64,000 nucleotides of DNA. It comes from SCUS01 sp966211675 (GTDB taxonomy: Bacteria > Myxococcota_A > Polyangia > Polyangiales > Ga0077539). The stretch spans positions 30,461-94,460 of the forward strand of contig CBIHPK010000008.1 in assembly GCA_966211675.1 (NCBI GenBank), given 5' to 3'. Of this stretch, positions 8,180 through 14,695 are shown piece by piece. A model generated the notes under the pieces. That model saw only the letters and a list, made by a program, of their open reading frames with translations. It searched no databases and was not told the DNA's origin. Every line of letters begins with the position of its first letter. The stretch's first letter is position 1. The position numbers and the translations under genes are program-made.

Positions 8180-8782
8180 TCAGGCCGCGGTGCGGATCGC
8201 TCGCGCCAGCATCGCGCGGAGCTTCAGGGCGTAGGCCGGGACGTGGCGGGCGAGGTCGATGAACTTCATCGCGCTCCGGGGCACGGCCAGCATCAGCGTG
8301 AGCCCCCAGACGTCGGCGTGCGTGTACTCGCGCCCCTCGCGGGCCTCGCGCCACCGGCGCAGGAGCGCGTGCGCGAGCTCGTGCAACACGCGCAGGTTCC
8401 AGCGCAGCACATCGGCGCTCGGCCGGACGTGCAGGATGTGTGGGGAGAGCCCGGTGATGCCGCAGCGGTCGCCGTGGTACGGGTCCGCCGCGTACCCCAG
8501 GGTCGCGGCGAGCAGGACCGGGGACAGGAACGGGAACTCCAGCGCGCCCCTGGCGTGTACGGCCTCGGCCATGTCCTCGAGGTCGCGGAGCTTGAACATC
8601 CACTCGCCCTGGAGCTCGGAGAGCACCTGCTTGTGCGCGCTCGGGTCGGGGTGGCGGCGGCGCGGGCGATGGGTGCAGAGCGGCCGGCGGGGTGCCTGGT
8701 TGTTCGCTGCGTTGATCCCGAACAGCGGGAGCGGGAGCGATGCATCGCCGCGCGGGCGCCGGGGTTGTCGACGGAAGGCCAC
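8180..8782 (-). CDS. ImmA/IrrE-like (DUF955) zinc metalloprotease
   Basis: 200 residues from a GTG at 8782. The core shows RVLHELAHALLRR (HExxH with His134, Glu135, His138) followed about 20 residues later by a helix HADVWGLTLMLAVPRSAM, which corresponds to the third-ligand helix and the FAxxLLMP-type ending of ImmA/IrrE peptidases. The usual ExxAN Glu is not obvious in that helix, so the third metal ligand is uncertain. ImmA-type proteases cleave cI-like XRE repressors to trigger phage or ICE induction. The repressor encoded at 9971-10657 has no self-cleavage domain, which makes this protein its natural antirepressor. It lies at the downstream end of the switch block, after the toxin-antitoxin pair. 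The family is likely; the target is inferred. Confidence 0.7.
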   Translation of the reverse strand: MAFRRQPRRPRGDASLPLPLFGINAANNQAPRRPLCTHRPRRRHPDPSAHKQVLSELQGEWMFKLRDLEDMAEAVHARGALEFPFLSPVLLAATLGYAADPYHGDRCGITGLSPHILHVRPSADVLRWNLRVLHELAHALLRRWREAREGREYTHADVWGLTLMLAVPRSAMKFIDLARHVPAYALKLRAMLARAIRTAA

Positions 8783-8851
8783 TTCCTACAGCGTCGTCGC
8801 GGCCGAGGTGGCGCGTCAACGAGTCACGAAAGTGACGTGACGGGGTATGTC

Positions 8852-9232
8852 CTAGAGCTCGAACTTCACGTGATGCTCGGATATCTCAGCTATCAAGCGA
8901 GAGTCGCTCAACGAGAGCCGACGCTCGTACTCCGCCTCGACGAGCGGGAGCGCTCGCTCGACGTGACCCGGCTTCGGCACGGCTACCGTCACGCTCAAAC
9001 GCCCGGCCCGCCGGATCCTTGGTGAATCAGGCGGGTGCATCCGGGAGACGTCGCGCACGAAGTCCTTGTGGTTCTGCGTCACGATGACAGCGCCCAGGTG
9101 ATCGGCCGTGGCGAGAATCTCCGCGTCCTTCGCGCCCGGGCAGACATGCGCGATGAACAGCACGCGGTGTCCGCGCTCACAGAAAACGTCGTGGATCGCT
9201 CGCGAGAGGTTCTCGTCCACCATCACCGTCAT
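8852..9232 (-). CDS. DUF5615 PIN-like toxin
   Basis: 126 residues from ATG 9232, 25 nt after the antitoxin stop; a longer start at 9304 would overlap the antitoxin gene by 47 nt. The N-terminus MTVMVDENLSRAI, the central DAEILATADHLG and the VIVTQNHKDF segment are the DUF5615 (Mut7-C/PIN-like) pattern, whose acidic residues are thought to form an RNase site. Family partners are DUF433 antitoxins, and one is directly upstream. The C-terminal 60 residues (LPLVEAEYERRLSLSDSRL ...) extend beyond the minimal domain. Role as the toxin of a phage-borne stability or exclusion module is inferred. Confidence 0.75.
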   Translation of the reverse strand: MTVMVDENLSRAIHDVFCERGHRVLFIAHVCPGAKDAEILATADHLGAVIVTQNHKDFVRDVSRMHPPDSPRIRRAGRLSVTVAVPKPGHVERALPLVEAEYERRLSLSDSRLIAEISEHHVKFEL

Positions 9233-9257
9233 ACGGCGCGGAGTCGGAGGCGGAACC

Positions 9258-9920
9258 TCAGGCGGCGCGGTCCTTCGCGTACGCGAGCGCGGCGCGGACG
9301 TCACGAGGCGTGACCCCCGGGAACTGCTCGACGATCTCGCGCACCGTCGCGCCTGCCTCGCGGTGGGCGACGATCGTCGAGACCAGCAGCCGTGTTCCCT
9401 TGATCACCGGGCGCCCGCTCTGGATGCTGGTGCGCTTCTCGATCTGGCCAATGTCCTTGGGATCGCGGCGCGTGAGCGCCACGACCTTCGCCCTGGTGTC
9501 GTCGGCCACGAGCGCCATCTCGAACGACATCACGGCCTGGCCGAACGGTGACGCTGAGATTGGCACCCCCGTCTCCGGATCCTCGAAGATCAGACGCTTG
9601 CGCTCCCCTGGAGCGCCAGCGACCCAGAAGCGCAGCGTCGCCCAGTTCTTCCCGGCCCGGTCGATCCAGACCTTGAGGCGCTTGAGCTGCTGTCGTGGGA
9701 TGCGGTGCTCGTTGCGGAGTTGCGCCAGTACCCGCAGCTCGACGAGCTGCCGGAAGGAGTACAGCCGCGGCGAGCCTGGGATGCGGGGCCAGCTCCCGAG
9801 CGGGTCCGCGCGAAAGAAACCCTCCGCATCCCAGCGCGCGAGCTGGTCCTCCGTGAGTCCCGTGACTCGAGCCGCACGCTCGGCGGAGAAGGCTGCGTTC
9901 TGCAAGAGTTCTTCGTCCAC
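9258..9920 (-). CDS. MerR-like/DUF433 antitoxin
   Basis: About 220 residues. The C-terminal 75 residues are a DUF433 domain (SIQSGRPVIKGTRLLVSTI ... VREIVEQFPGVTPRDVRAAL), the known partner of DUF5615 toxins. The N-terminal part looks like a MerR-type winged helix (FSAERAARVTGLTEDQLARWD ... YSFRQLVELRVL), so it probably binds DNA and autoregulates. GTG 9920 is preferred to ATG 9929 because TACAAT (minus strand, 9928-9933) lies exactly 7 nt upstream, making a leaderless message. The gene sits 50 nt after the repressor stop and has its own promoter, as expected for a module expressed in the prophage state. Confidence 0.75.
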   Translation of the reverse strand: MDEELLQNAAFSAERAARVTGLTEDQLARWDAEGFFRADPLGSWPRIPGSPRLYSFRQLVELRVLAQLRNEHRIPRQQLKRLKVWIDRAGKNWATLRFWVAGAPGERKRLIFEDPETGVPISASPFGQAVMSFEMALVADDTRAKVVALTRRDPKDIGQIEKRTSIQSGRPVIKGTRLLVSTIVAHREAGATVREIVEQFPGVTPRDVRAALAYAKDRAA

Positions 9921-9927
9921 GGTGTCC

Positions 9928-9933
9928 ATTGTA
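9928..9933 (-). promoter_or_regulatory. -10 element of antitoxin-toxin promoter
   Basis: On the minus strand TACAAT is followed by 7 nt and then GTG (9920). This spacing matches five other starts in the window with TAnnnT 6-7 nt upstream and predicts transcription starting at the start codon. No clear -35 hexamer is seen. Confidence 0.5.
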
Positions 9934-9970
9934 ACGCGTCGCGCCCCCTAACACTGTCGCAGGAATCACG

Positions 9971-10657
9971 TCACCCCCGCCCACCCTTCTTCCCGCTCGT
10001 CTCGTCGATCCCCTCGGTCGCGCGCTTGCCGAGCTCCTGCTCTGCCGCGGCAACGGTCTTCACCTTCTTGGCGCTGGGCTTCTTCCCCGCCTTCATCTCG
10101 GCGAGCTGCCGCTGGAACTCCAGGCGCTCGCGCTCCATCTCGGCGTTCATCGCCTTGAGCCGCTCCTCCTGGTCCGCGAAGGCCTTGCGGACGCGGGCGG
10201 GGTCCGCGAACTCGCGAGCGAGCCGCGCGAGCTTGATCGCGTCGCCCGGGGCCGCGGGCCCGTGGATCACGTAGGCCGCGGCCTTGCGCGCCGAGAGCCA
10301 GTGGACCTCCTCCATCTCGGGGTTCGCTCGCCGGTCGATGGCCTCGACGTCGAGGTAGCCGGGGATGTTCTCGGCGATGGGCTCGGAGGAGTCGGTGACG
10401 GCGGGCGCGTCGGTGTCGAGGGAGTCGGGGGAGCCGGCCCCGGTGGCCAGCCACGCGGCCGACACGCGGGCCTTGGCGGCGATGGCCTGAACGGTCTCCA
10501 GCTGCGGGTTCTTCGTTGTGCCGCGGGCGATCTGACCGACGTGCGAAGGGCCTAGTCCCGAGGCCTGGGACAGTGCCTTGGCGTCCCAGGCGCTCCCATC
10601 GTCGCGAGTTCGGTTCGCGAGGATCCACTGCATCCGAGACGCGAGCGTCGAGGCCAT
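9971..10657 (-). CDS. cI-like XRE-family repressor without peptidase domain
   Basis: 228 residues from ATG 10657. The N-terminal domain is an XRE helix-turn-helix (WDAKALSQASGLGPSHVGQI, then a wing region and VSAAWLATGAGS). The Cro-like protein across the divide has almost the same recognition helix, GLSPSHVGQIRRG. The middle is acidic. The C-terminal half is a coiled coil (RKAFADQEERLKAMNAEMER) with a Lys-rich tail, which would mediate oligomerisation. No S24/LexA Ser-Lys protease domain is present, so induction must act through another protein, most likely the ImmA-like gene at 8180-8782. A TACCCT box 7 nt upstream suggests leaderless translation. Confidence 0.8.
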   Translation of the reverse strand: MASTLASRMQWILANRTRDDGSAWDAKALSQASGLGPSHVGQIARGTTKNPQLETVQAIAAKARVSAAWLATGAGSPDSLDTDAPAVTDSSEPIAENIPGYLDVEAIDRRANPEMEEVHWLSARKAAAYVIHGPAAPGDAIKLARLAREFADPARVRKAFADQEERLKAMNAEMERERLEFQRQLAEMKAGKKPSAKKVKTVAAAEQELGKRATEGIDETSGKKGGRG

Positions 10658-10664
10658 ACGCGGG

Positions 10665-10670
10665 AGGGTA
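10665..10670 (-). promoter_or_regulatory. -10 element of repressor maintenance promoter
   Basis: On the minus strand TACCCT is separated by 7 nt from the repressor ATG. The nearest operator dyad (10705-10718) lies about 54 bp upstream of the predicted start, a position from which a bound regulator could activate, comparable in design to lambda PRM. This is an inference from spacing. Confidence 0.45.
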
Positions 10671-10704
10671 TCCGACGAAACAGCGTCCTGTCGCGAAACG
10701 TCGA

Positions 10705-10748
10705 GACAACCTATTGACTTGATACGGGGGCGGTGACAACCTGTTGCC
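10705..10748 (+). promoter_or_regulatory. Right operator pair between repressor and cro-like genes
   Basis: GACAACCTATTGAC (10705-10718) and GACAACCTGTTGCC (10735-10748) are 14-bp dyads 30 bp apart, matching the pair at 8092-8134. On the plus strand TTGACT (10714-10719) lies inside the first dyad, and a -10 17 bp later would fall inside the second, so regulator binding should block transcription of the right operon. The second dyad ends 3 nt before the ATG at 10752, leaving no room for a ribosome site. Confidence 0.75.
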
Positions 10749-10751
10749 TCC

Positions 10752-11099
10752 ATGGACACTTCATCTCTCCGCGAGCGGGTAGAACACCTGCTGCATCAGG
10801 TCCCGGACCTCGACGCGAAGGAGCTCAGCCTCCTGGCGGGTCTGTCGCCGAGCCACGTCGGGCAGATCAGGCGAGGGCAGGTGGTCTCCGTTCAGGGAGA
10901 GACTGCCGATAGGCTCGCGCGGGTCACCGGAGCGTCGCGGGCCTGGCTCGCCTTCGGCGAGGGCGACGCCCCCAGCGACGAGTCGATCCGTACCGCCGTC
11001 GCCGCGGCTCGCGCCGCGCGTGACGCCACCGACCCCCTCGACATCACGCAGCCGTTCCGCCCCTCCCATCCGCCCACCTCCACGGGCAAGGCGGCCTGA
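10752..11099 (+). CDS. Cro-like XRE-family regulator
   Basis: 115 residues. The XRE domain (LDAKELSLLAGLSPSHVGQI, then GETADRLARVTGASRAWLAFG) mirrors the repressor's, and the recognition-helix core SPSHVGQI differs from the repressor's GPSHVGQI by one residue. The rest is a short Ala/Arg-rich and Pro-rich tail. Divergent orientation, shared operators and position as first gene of the right operon fit a Cro role. The ATG follows the operator by 3 nt and has no Shine-Dalgarno sequence, so the message may be leaderless. Confidence 0.8.
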   Translation: MDTSSLRERVEHLLHQVPDLDAKELSLLAGLSPSHVGQIRRGQVVSVQGETADRLARVTGASRAWLAFGEGDAPSDESIRTAVAAARAARDATDPLDITQPFRPSHPPTSTGKAA

Positions 11100-11102
11100 G
11101 CG

Positions 11103-11285
11103 ATGGAGCTCACCATCAACCTCCGAGGGCTGCCCCCTCGCTACGCCCTGCGCGCGGCGAAGCTCGTCGCCGACACCGTCGACCGCCTGGCTGCGTTGCC
11201 GGTCGGGGAGCGCGCGAAGAACGAGGCCATGGCGAAGGTGCCGACCATCGTCCGCCGCCAGCGGCAGCGCGCTGGGGTGCGGTAG
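11103..11285 (+). CDS. Small basic hypothetical protein
   Basis: 60 residues, 3 nt after the cro-like stop. The sequence begins MELTINLRGLPPRYALRAAK and ends in a strongly basic VRRQRQRAGVR tail. It is one compact alpha/beta unit with no known motif; small basic early phage proteins are often DNA- or RNA-polymerase-binding regulators. Function unknown. Confidence 0.55.
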   Translation: MELTINLRGLPPRYALRAAKLVADTVDRLAALPVGERAKNEAMAKVPTIVRRQRQRAGVR

Positions 11286-11414
11286 ATGCGCCCCCTCCTC
11301 GCGTTCTCCCTGACCCTCGCCGCAGGTCTCGTCTGCGCCGCCGTGCTCGTCTGGTGCGTCGCCGTCGCGGGCGGCGCGCTGGTGAACGTCGGCCCCTCCA
11401 TGGGGGCCGCGTAG
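11286..11414 (+). CDS. Small membrane protein
   Basis: 42 residues starting on the base after the previous stop. Nearly the whole chain is one hydrophobic segment (LLAFSLTLAAGLVCAAVLVW) followed by a Gly/Ala tail, so a single inner-membrane helix is expected. It is the first of two adjacent one-helix proteins; a superinfection-exclusion role is a common guess for such early genes but is not shown here. Confidence 0.5.
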   Translation: MRPLLAFSLTLAAGLVCAAVLVWCVAVAGGALVNVGPSMGAA

Positions 11415-11564
11415 ATGCGCGCGCTGCTGTTGCTCGCGCTCGCCGCGCTGCTCACGGCCAATCTGTTCTGGCCCGACCACCCCGTCGTCGTGGTGCTCGA
11501 CGTGCTCGCGGTGGTGGTGCTGGTCGTCGTCGCGGCGGTGCTCGCCAACCGGGAGGGCGCGTAG
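11415..11564 (+). CDS. Small membrane protein
   Basis: 49 residues, abutting the previous gene with no gap. Two hydrophobic stretches are visible (LLLLALAALLTANLFW and VVVVLDVLAVVVLVVVAAVL), separated by a PDH turn, giving a two-helix hairpin topology. No family recognised. Confidence 0.5.
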   Translation: MRALLLLALAALLTANLFWPDHPVVVVLDVLAVVVLVVVAAVLANREGA

Positions 11565-12101
11565 ATGGAGGCCATCCTCACGCGCTCCGAGTCGCCCCAG
11601 CCCGAGCGCGGCGCATCCGTGATCCCCGAGGCCACCGACCTCCGCGCCCGCCTCGAGCGCATCGCCCTGCGCGCCCTCGCGCTCTGCGACGAGCTGCCCG
11701 CCGACCTCGACCCGACGCAGCGCCTGTACGTCGCGCGCGGCCTCGATGCGCTCTCCGACGCGCTCGCCCAGACGGCGGCAGCCGCGGGCCTCGCACGCAC
11801 CGGCCGCCGCTCGCTGCTGGCGCTGCTGGTCAGCGCGCGCACCTATGCGGGCGACCGGCTGCTCGCCCTGCGCGGGTGGACGCGCGGGGTCGGCGACACC
11901 TGGCTCGACGCCTCGGGGGGCAGCGCTCCGTACAGCCGCGCCCGCGCCCTCACGATCATCGTGCGGGAGGTGCCGGACCTCCTCGCCCGCGAGCAGCGCG
12001 GCCAGGGTCACGAGCAGACGGGCAAGCGAGGCGGCGACACGGGCGAGGGTCATGTCCCCACGCTCGCTCTCTCCGGTCCGGCGAAGAAGTCCCCAGAATG
12101 A
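11565..12101 (+). CDS. Hypothetical helical protein
   Basis: 178 residues directly following the small membrane genes. The region around residues 25-100 is helical (RLERIALRALALCDELPADL; YVARGLDALSDALAQTAAAA), then comes a basic loop. The C-terminal 40 residues are Gly/Glu-rich and likely disordered. No catalytic motif. It overlaps the next gene by 4 nt. Confidence 0.55.
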   Translation: MEAILTRSESPQPERGASVIPEATDLRARLERIALRALALCDELPADLDPTQRLYVARGLDALSDALAQTAAAAGLARTGRRSLLALLVSARTYAGDRLLALRGWTRGVGDTWLDASGGSAPYSRARALTIIVREVPDLLAREQRGQGHEQTGKRGGDTGEGHVPTLALSGPAKKSPE

Positions 12102-12628
12102 AGTCCAAGGGGACTCCACGCGTGAGCAGTGCTCTTCGCGCGGCCTGGGAGGCCGCGCGCGCCCTCCCGACGCTGCGCAAGCCGTTCCGCGAGGAGATGC
12201 GCCGCCGCGCCGCGGTCGCCCTCGATGGACTCGGCGAGAGCCAGCAGCAGCTCGGCGAGCTCGGCGCGTGCGACCCAAAGCGTGCCGCGCGCTGGCGCGA
12301 CGACTCCACCAAGGGCATCGCGGCGCCCTGGTGGTTCCTCGCGGTGCTGCCGCCCACGAAGTTCCGCGCGGCGCTCGCGCACCTCGAGGAGTGGCACCGC
12401 GAGCTCTACGGCGACGAGGCGACGAGGCCTTCCCGCGAGGACCTGTGGTTCCTGGCGAGTGAGTCGATGAGCCAGCTCACGGCCTCGTCGAGCCGCGCCC
12501 TGAAGGGCGATCAGAAGATCTGCGACGAGGAGGTGCCGGACGTCCTGCCCGACGCGCTCACCTCCTACCGGCGCCTGCGCGCGTTCATCGTCGCCTGCGG
12601 CCACAACCCCGACGCGGAGGGGACGTGA
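12098..12628 (+). CDS. Hypothetical protein, possibly DNA-binding regulator
   Basis: 176 residues from ATG 12098 (ATGA overlap). The start is strongly basic (MKSKGTPRVSSALRAAWEAA) and the middle contains LGESQQQLGELGACDPKRAARW followed by PWWFLAVLPPTKFRAALAHL. The LGESQQQLG...RAARW arrangement resembles a helix-turn-helix of small phage regulators such as those that sense a partner chromosome, but the match is weak. No other domain is recognised. Confidence 0.5.
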   Translation: MKSKGTPRVSSALRAAWEAARALPTLRKPFREEMRRRAAVALDGLGESQQQLGELGACDPKRAARWRDDSTKGIAAPWWFLAVLPPTKFRAALAHLEEWHRELYGDEATRPSREDLWFLASESMSQLTASSSRALKGDQKICDEEVPDVLPDALTSYRRLRAFIVACGHNPDAEGT

Positions 12629-12948
12629 GCCAGCGCCGAAACTGCGTGGTCGCGACGACCGTGGTGCCGATGAGCGTCCTCCATCTCGACGCGCCGCCAA
12701 CCGTCTCGTACGAGCGGCGTGCGGAGGTCGAGGCACGCCTTCGTGCGGGCGGCTTCGAGGTGTTCACCTTCACCCTCGACGACCTCTCGGGCTTCGTCCG
12801 TGGCGACGGGTGGCAGGGGTGGTTGCGCGCTCGTGGGTACTGCCCGGAGAGCGCCGAGGCGGTGTTCTTCGACTACGAGCCGGGCTGGGGCGACCGGCCG
12901 GCGATGCTGCTGGGCGCACTCCGGCCCGCGCCGCGGAGGCTGCGATGA
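12625..12948 (+). CDS. Hypothetical protein
   Basis: 107 residues from a GTG that overlaps the previous stop. Residues 30-100 form an alpha/beta pattern (VEARLRAGGFEVFTFTLDDL, RGDGWQGWLRARGYCPESAE, FFDYEPGWGDRPAMLL) rich in aromatic residues. Nothing diagnostic; possibly a small enzyme-inhibitor fold. Coupled to its neighbours by 4-nt overlaps. Confidence 0.5.
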   Translation: MSQRRNCVVATTVVPMSVLHLDAPPTVSYERRAEVEARLRAGGFEVFTFTLDDLSGFVRGDGWQGWLRARGYCPESAEAVFFDYEPGWGDRPAMLLGALRPAPRRLR

Positions 12949-14369
12949 GCTACCAGCTCTGGCACCTGGTCAGTGGCGCCCCCGCGCTGCTCGGTACCCG
13001 CGACGACAAGGCGGCCATCGAGAAGCTCCGCCGCATGGAGGCGGGCGGCGAGCCGACGGCGATCGGGAAGGACGGCGTCGTGCTCGGGTCGATGCACACG
13101 ACCCCGAAGCAGCTCGACGCGTTCCGCGCGGTGGTGAAGGCCGCGCACATCGCGGCGGGCGGGGCGCCCCCGGCGCCGCTGCCGGCACCCACCGATGCGC
13201 CCAGCGGTCGCAGCACCGGGATGGTCTTCGGGCGGGGGAAGCCGCTCGCGGCGAGCCACGACGACGAGAGCGACGAGGAGGAGGGCGACGACGTCGTGGC
13301 CGTCGCGCCCGCGCCGAAGGTCGGTCGCCCCACGACGCGCCCGCCGCTCGCCCGGCGGCGCGTCACGTCCGTCGCGGGCGGCACCCTCACGGCGACGCCG
13401 GTCGCCGCGGAGTCGCGCTGCCCGATCGGCGAGTGCCCGAACCCGCCCCTCGCCGCGTCCGCGCGGTGCGACCCCGCGTACCGCCCGCTCTGCGCGTCCC
13501 ATCGCGCGCTCGCGCACCGGGCGGCGCGCACGCTCCGCCTGAGTTCCGTCGATGCGGTCGCCCACGTCGCCTCGCGCGCCGGGCAGTCGCCGGTGCAGCC
13601 CGCGGGGTCGCGCAGCGTGCCGAGGCCTGCGCCCGTCGTGGCCGCGCCGCGCGTCGACGCGTCGGCCGAGCTCCAGCAGGCCCGGGAGCGAGCGACCGCC
13701 GCGGAGCGCTCCCTCGAGCAGTGCCGCGACGATGCCAACGTGGCCGGTGTTGCTGCTCTGCGCGAGGCCGAGGCCGCCGCGGCGAAGATCGCCGGGCTGC
13801 AGCGGCTGCTCGGCCAGGTCACCGGCGATCGCGATGCGCTACGGGACCGCATCGAGAGCGCAGAGCGCGCCGCGGCCGACGCCGCGAGGATCGCCCGCGA
13901 CGCGATGGAGCACGGGCTCAACGAGTGCGACTGGACCCGCCTGCGCGCCGAGCTCGCAGAGGAGGAGCGCGACGAGGCCCGGGTAGAGAAGCTCGAAGCG
14001 CTCGGTGCCGAGGCATACGCCTGGGACCTGCTCGACCTCGCGATGACCACCGGCCTCGGCGCGGTCACCGAAGCGCGCGCCGAGACCGACGCCATGTGCA
14101 GGCAGGCGGGCGAGCTCTCGCGGCAGCTCGGGGCGGTGCGCGACGAGCTCGCGGCCCTGCGCGCAGTGGCGCCGGTCGCCAACGTCCCGGCGTCGGTGCT
14201 GCTCGACGAGCTGATGCTGGAGCGCATCGCGCAGCGCGCGGCACGCCGGGCCGTGGTCCTCCAGGGCGACGCGGCGAAGCTCGCGCGGCTCGCCCAGGAG
14301 CACGGCGGGGCCGATGCCCTGGTGCGCCTCGTCGAGGGCGCGATGGCCCTCCGGAAGGCGGTGGGCTGA
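12945..14369 (+). CDS. Large coiled-coil protein with Cys/His cluster
   Basis: 474 residues. The N-terminal 80 residues form a small domain (YQLWHLVSGAPALLGTRDDK) typical of modular phage accessory proteins. A disordered acidic/Pro stretch follows, then a Cys/His cluster (CPIGECPNPP ... CDPAYRPLCASHRALAH) resembling a zinc site. The C-terminal 250 residues are long coiled coil (LQQARERATAAERSLEQ, EELAEEERDEARVEKLEAL type heptads). No enzymatic motif is seen. Its place ahead of the helicase genes suggests a replication-scaffold or host-interaction role, by context only. Confidence 0.6.
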   Translation: MSYQLWHLVSGAPALLGTRDDKAAIEKLRRMEAGGEPTAIGKDGVVLGSMHTTPKQLDAFRAVVKAAHIAAGGAPPAPLPAPTDAPSGRSTGMVFGRGKPLAASHDDESDEEEGDDVVAVAPAPKVGRPTTRPPLARRRVTSVAGGTLTATPVAAESRCPIGECPNPPLAASARCDPAYRPLCASHRALAHRAARTLRLSSVDAVAHVASRAGQSPVQPAGSRSVPRPAPVVAAPRVDASAELQQARERATAAERSLEQCRDDANVAGVAALREAEAAAAKIAGLQRLLGQVTGDRDALRDRIESAERAAADAARIARDAMEHGLNECDWTRLRAELAEEERDEARVEKLEALGAEAYAWDLLDLAMTTGLGAVTEARAETDAMCRQAGELSRQLGAVRDELAALRAVAPVANVPASVLLDELMLERIAQRAARRAVVLQGDAAKLARLAQEHGGADALVRLVEGAMALRKAVG

Positions 14370-14695
14370 TGGGCGACCACATCCCTTCGCCCTACGGGCC
14401 GCGTGAGTTCGACTGCACGGGTGAGCCGAAACACTGGCCTTGCGGCACCGGGTTCGAAGCGCAGGTCGCGCCCGTGGTCTACGAGAGCGCCCCCGAAGCC
14501 GCCGCGCGCCTCGGGGCGCACGAGCAGTTGCTGCGCAACGCCGCCCGAAACCGCGGGATGCTCACCGGAGCGACGCGCGGTCGTCCGGCGAGCGGCCGGA
14601 TCGCTACCATGCTGCCCTCGACGCAGTGGGACCTGGCCTGGGCGGGCTACCTCGCCGATCGGCGGGTCTCCGGTCCGCGGAGGCGCGCGGCGTGA
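14369..14695 (+). CDS. Hypothetical protein
   Basis: 108 residues from ATG 14369, overlapping the previous stop by one base. Notable are an HWPCGTGFEAQ segment and an Ala-rich helix (APEAAARLGAHEQLLRNAAR). It ends in a basic tail RRVSGPRRRAA, and its stop overlaps the helicase start. No family recognised. Confidence 0.5.
   Translation: MGDHIPSPYGPREFDCTGEPKHWPCGTGFEAQVAPVVYESAPEAAARLGAHEQLLRNAARNRGMLTGATRGRPASGRIATMLPSTQWDLAWAGYLADRRVSGPRRRAA

Noticed and set aside
10761..12278. 505-codon minus-strand open frame
   Set aside because: Antisense to the cro-like and following genes; composition is that of a shadow frame.
14440..14470. GGTTCGAAGC resembling a tRNA T-loop
   Set aside because: No acceptor, D or anticodon arms can be folded around it and it lies inside a coding gene.
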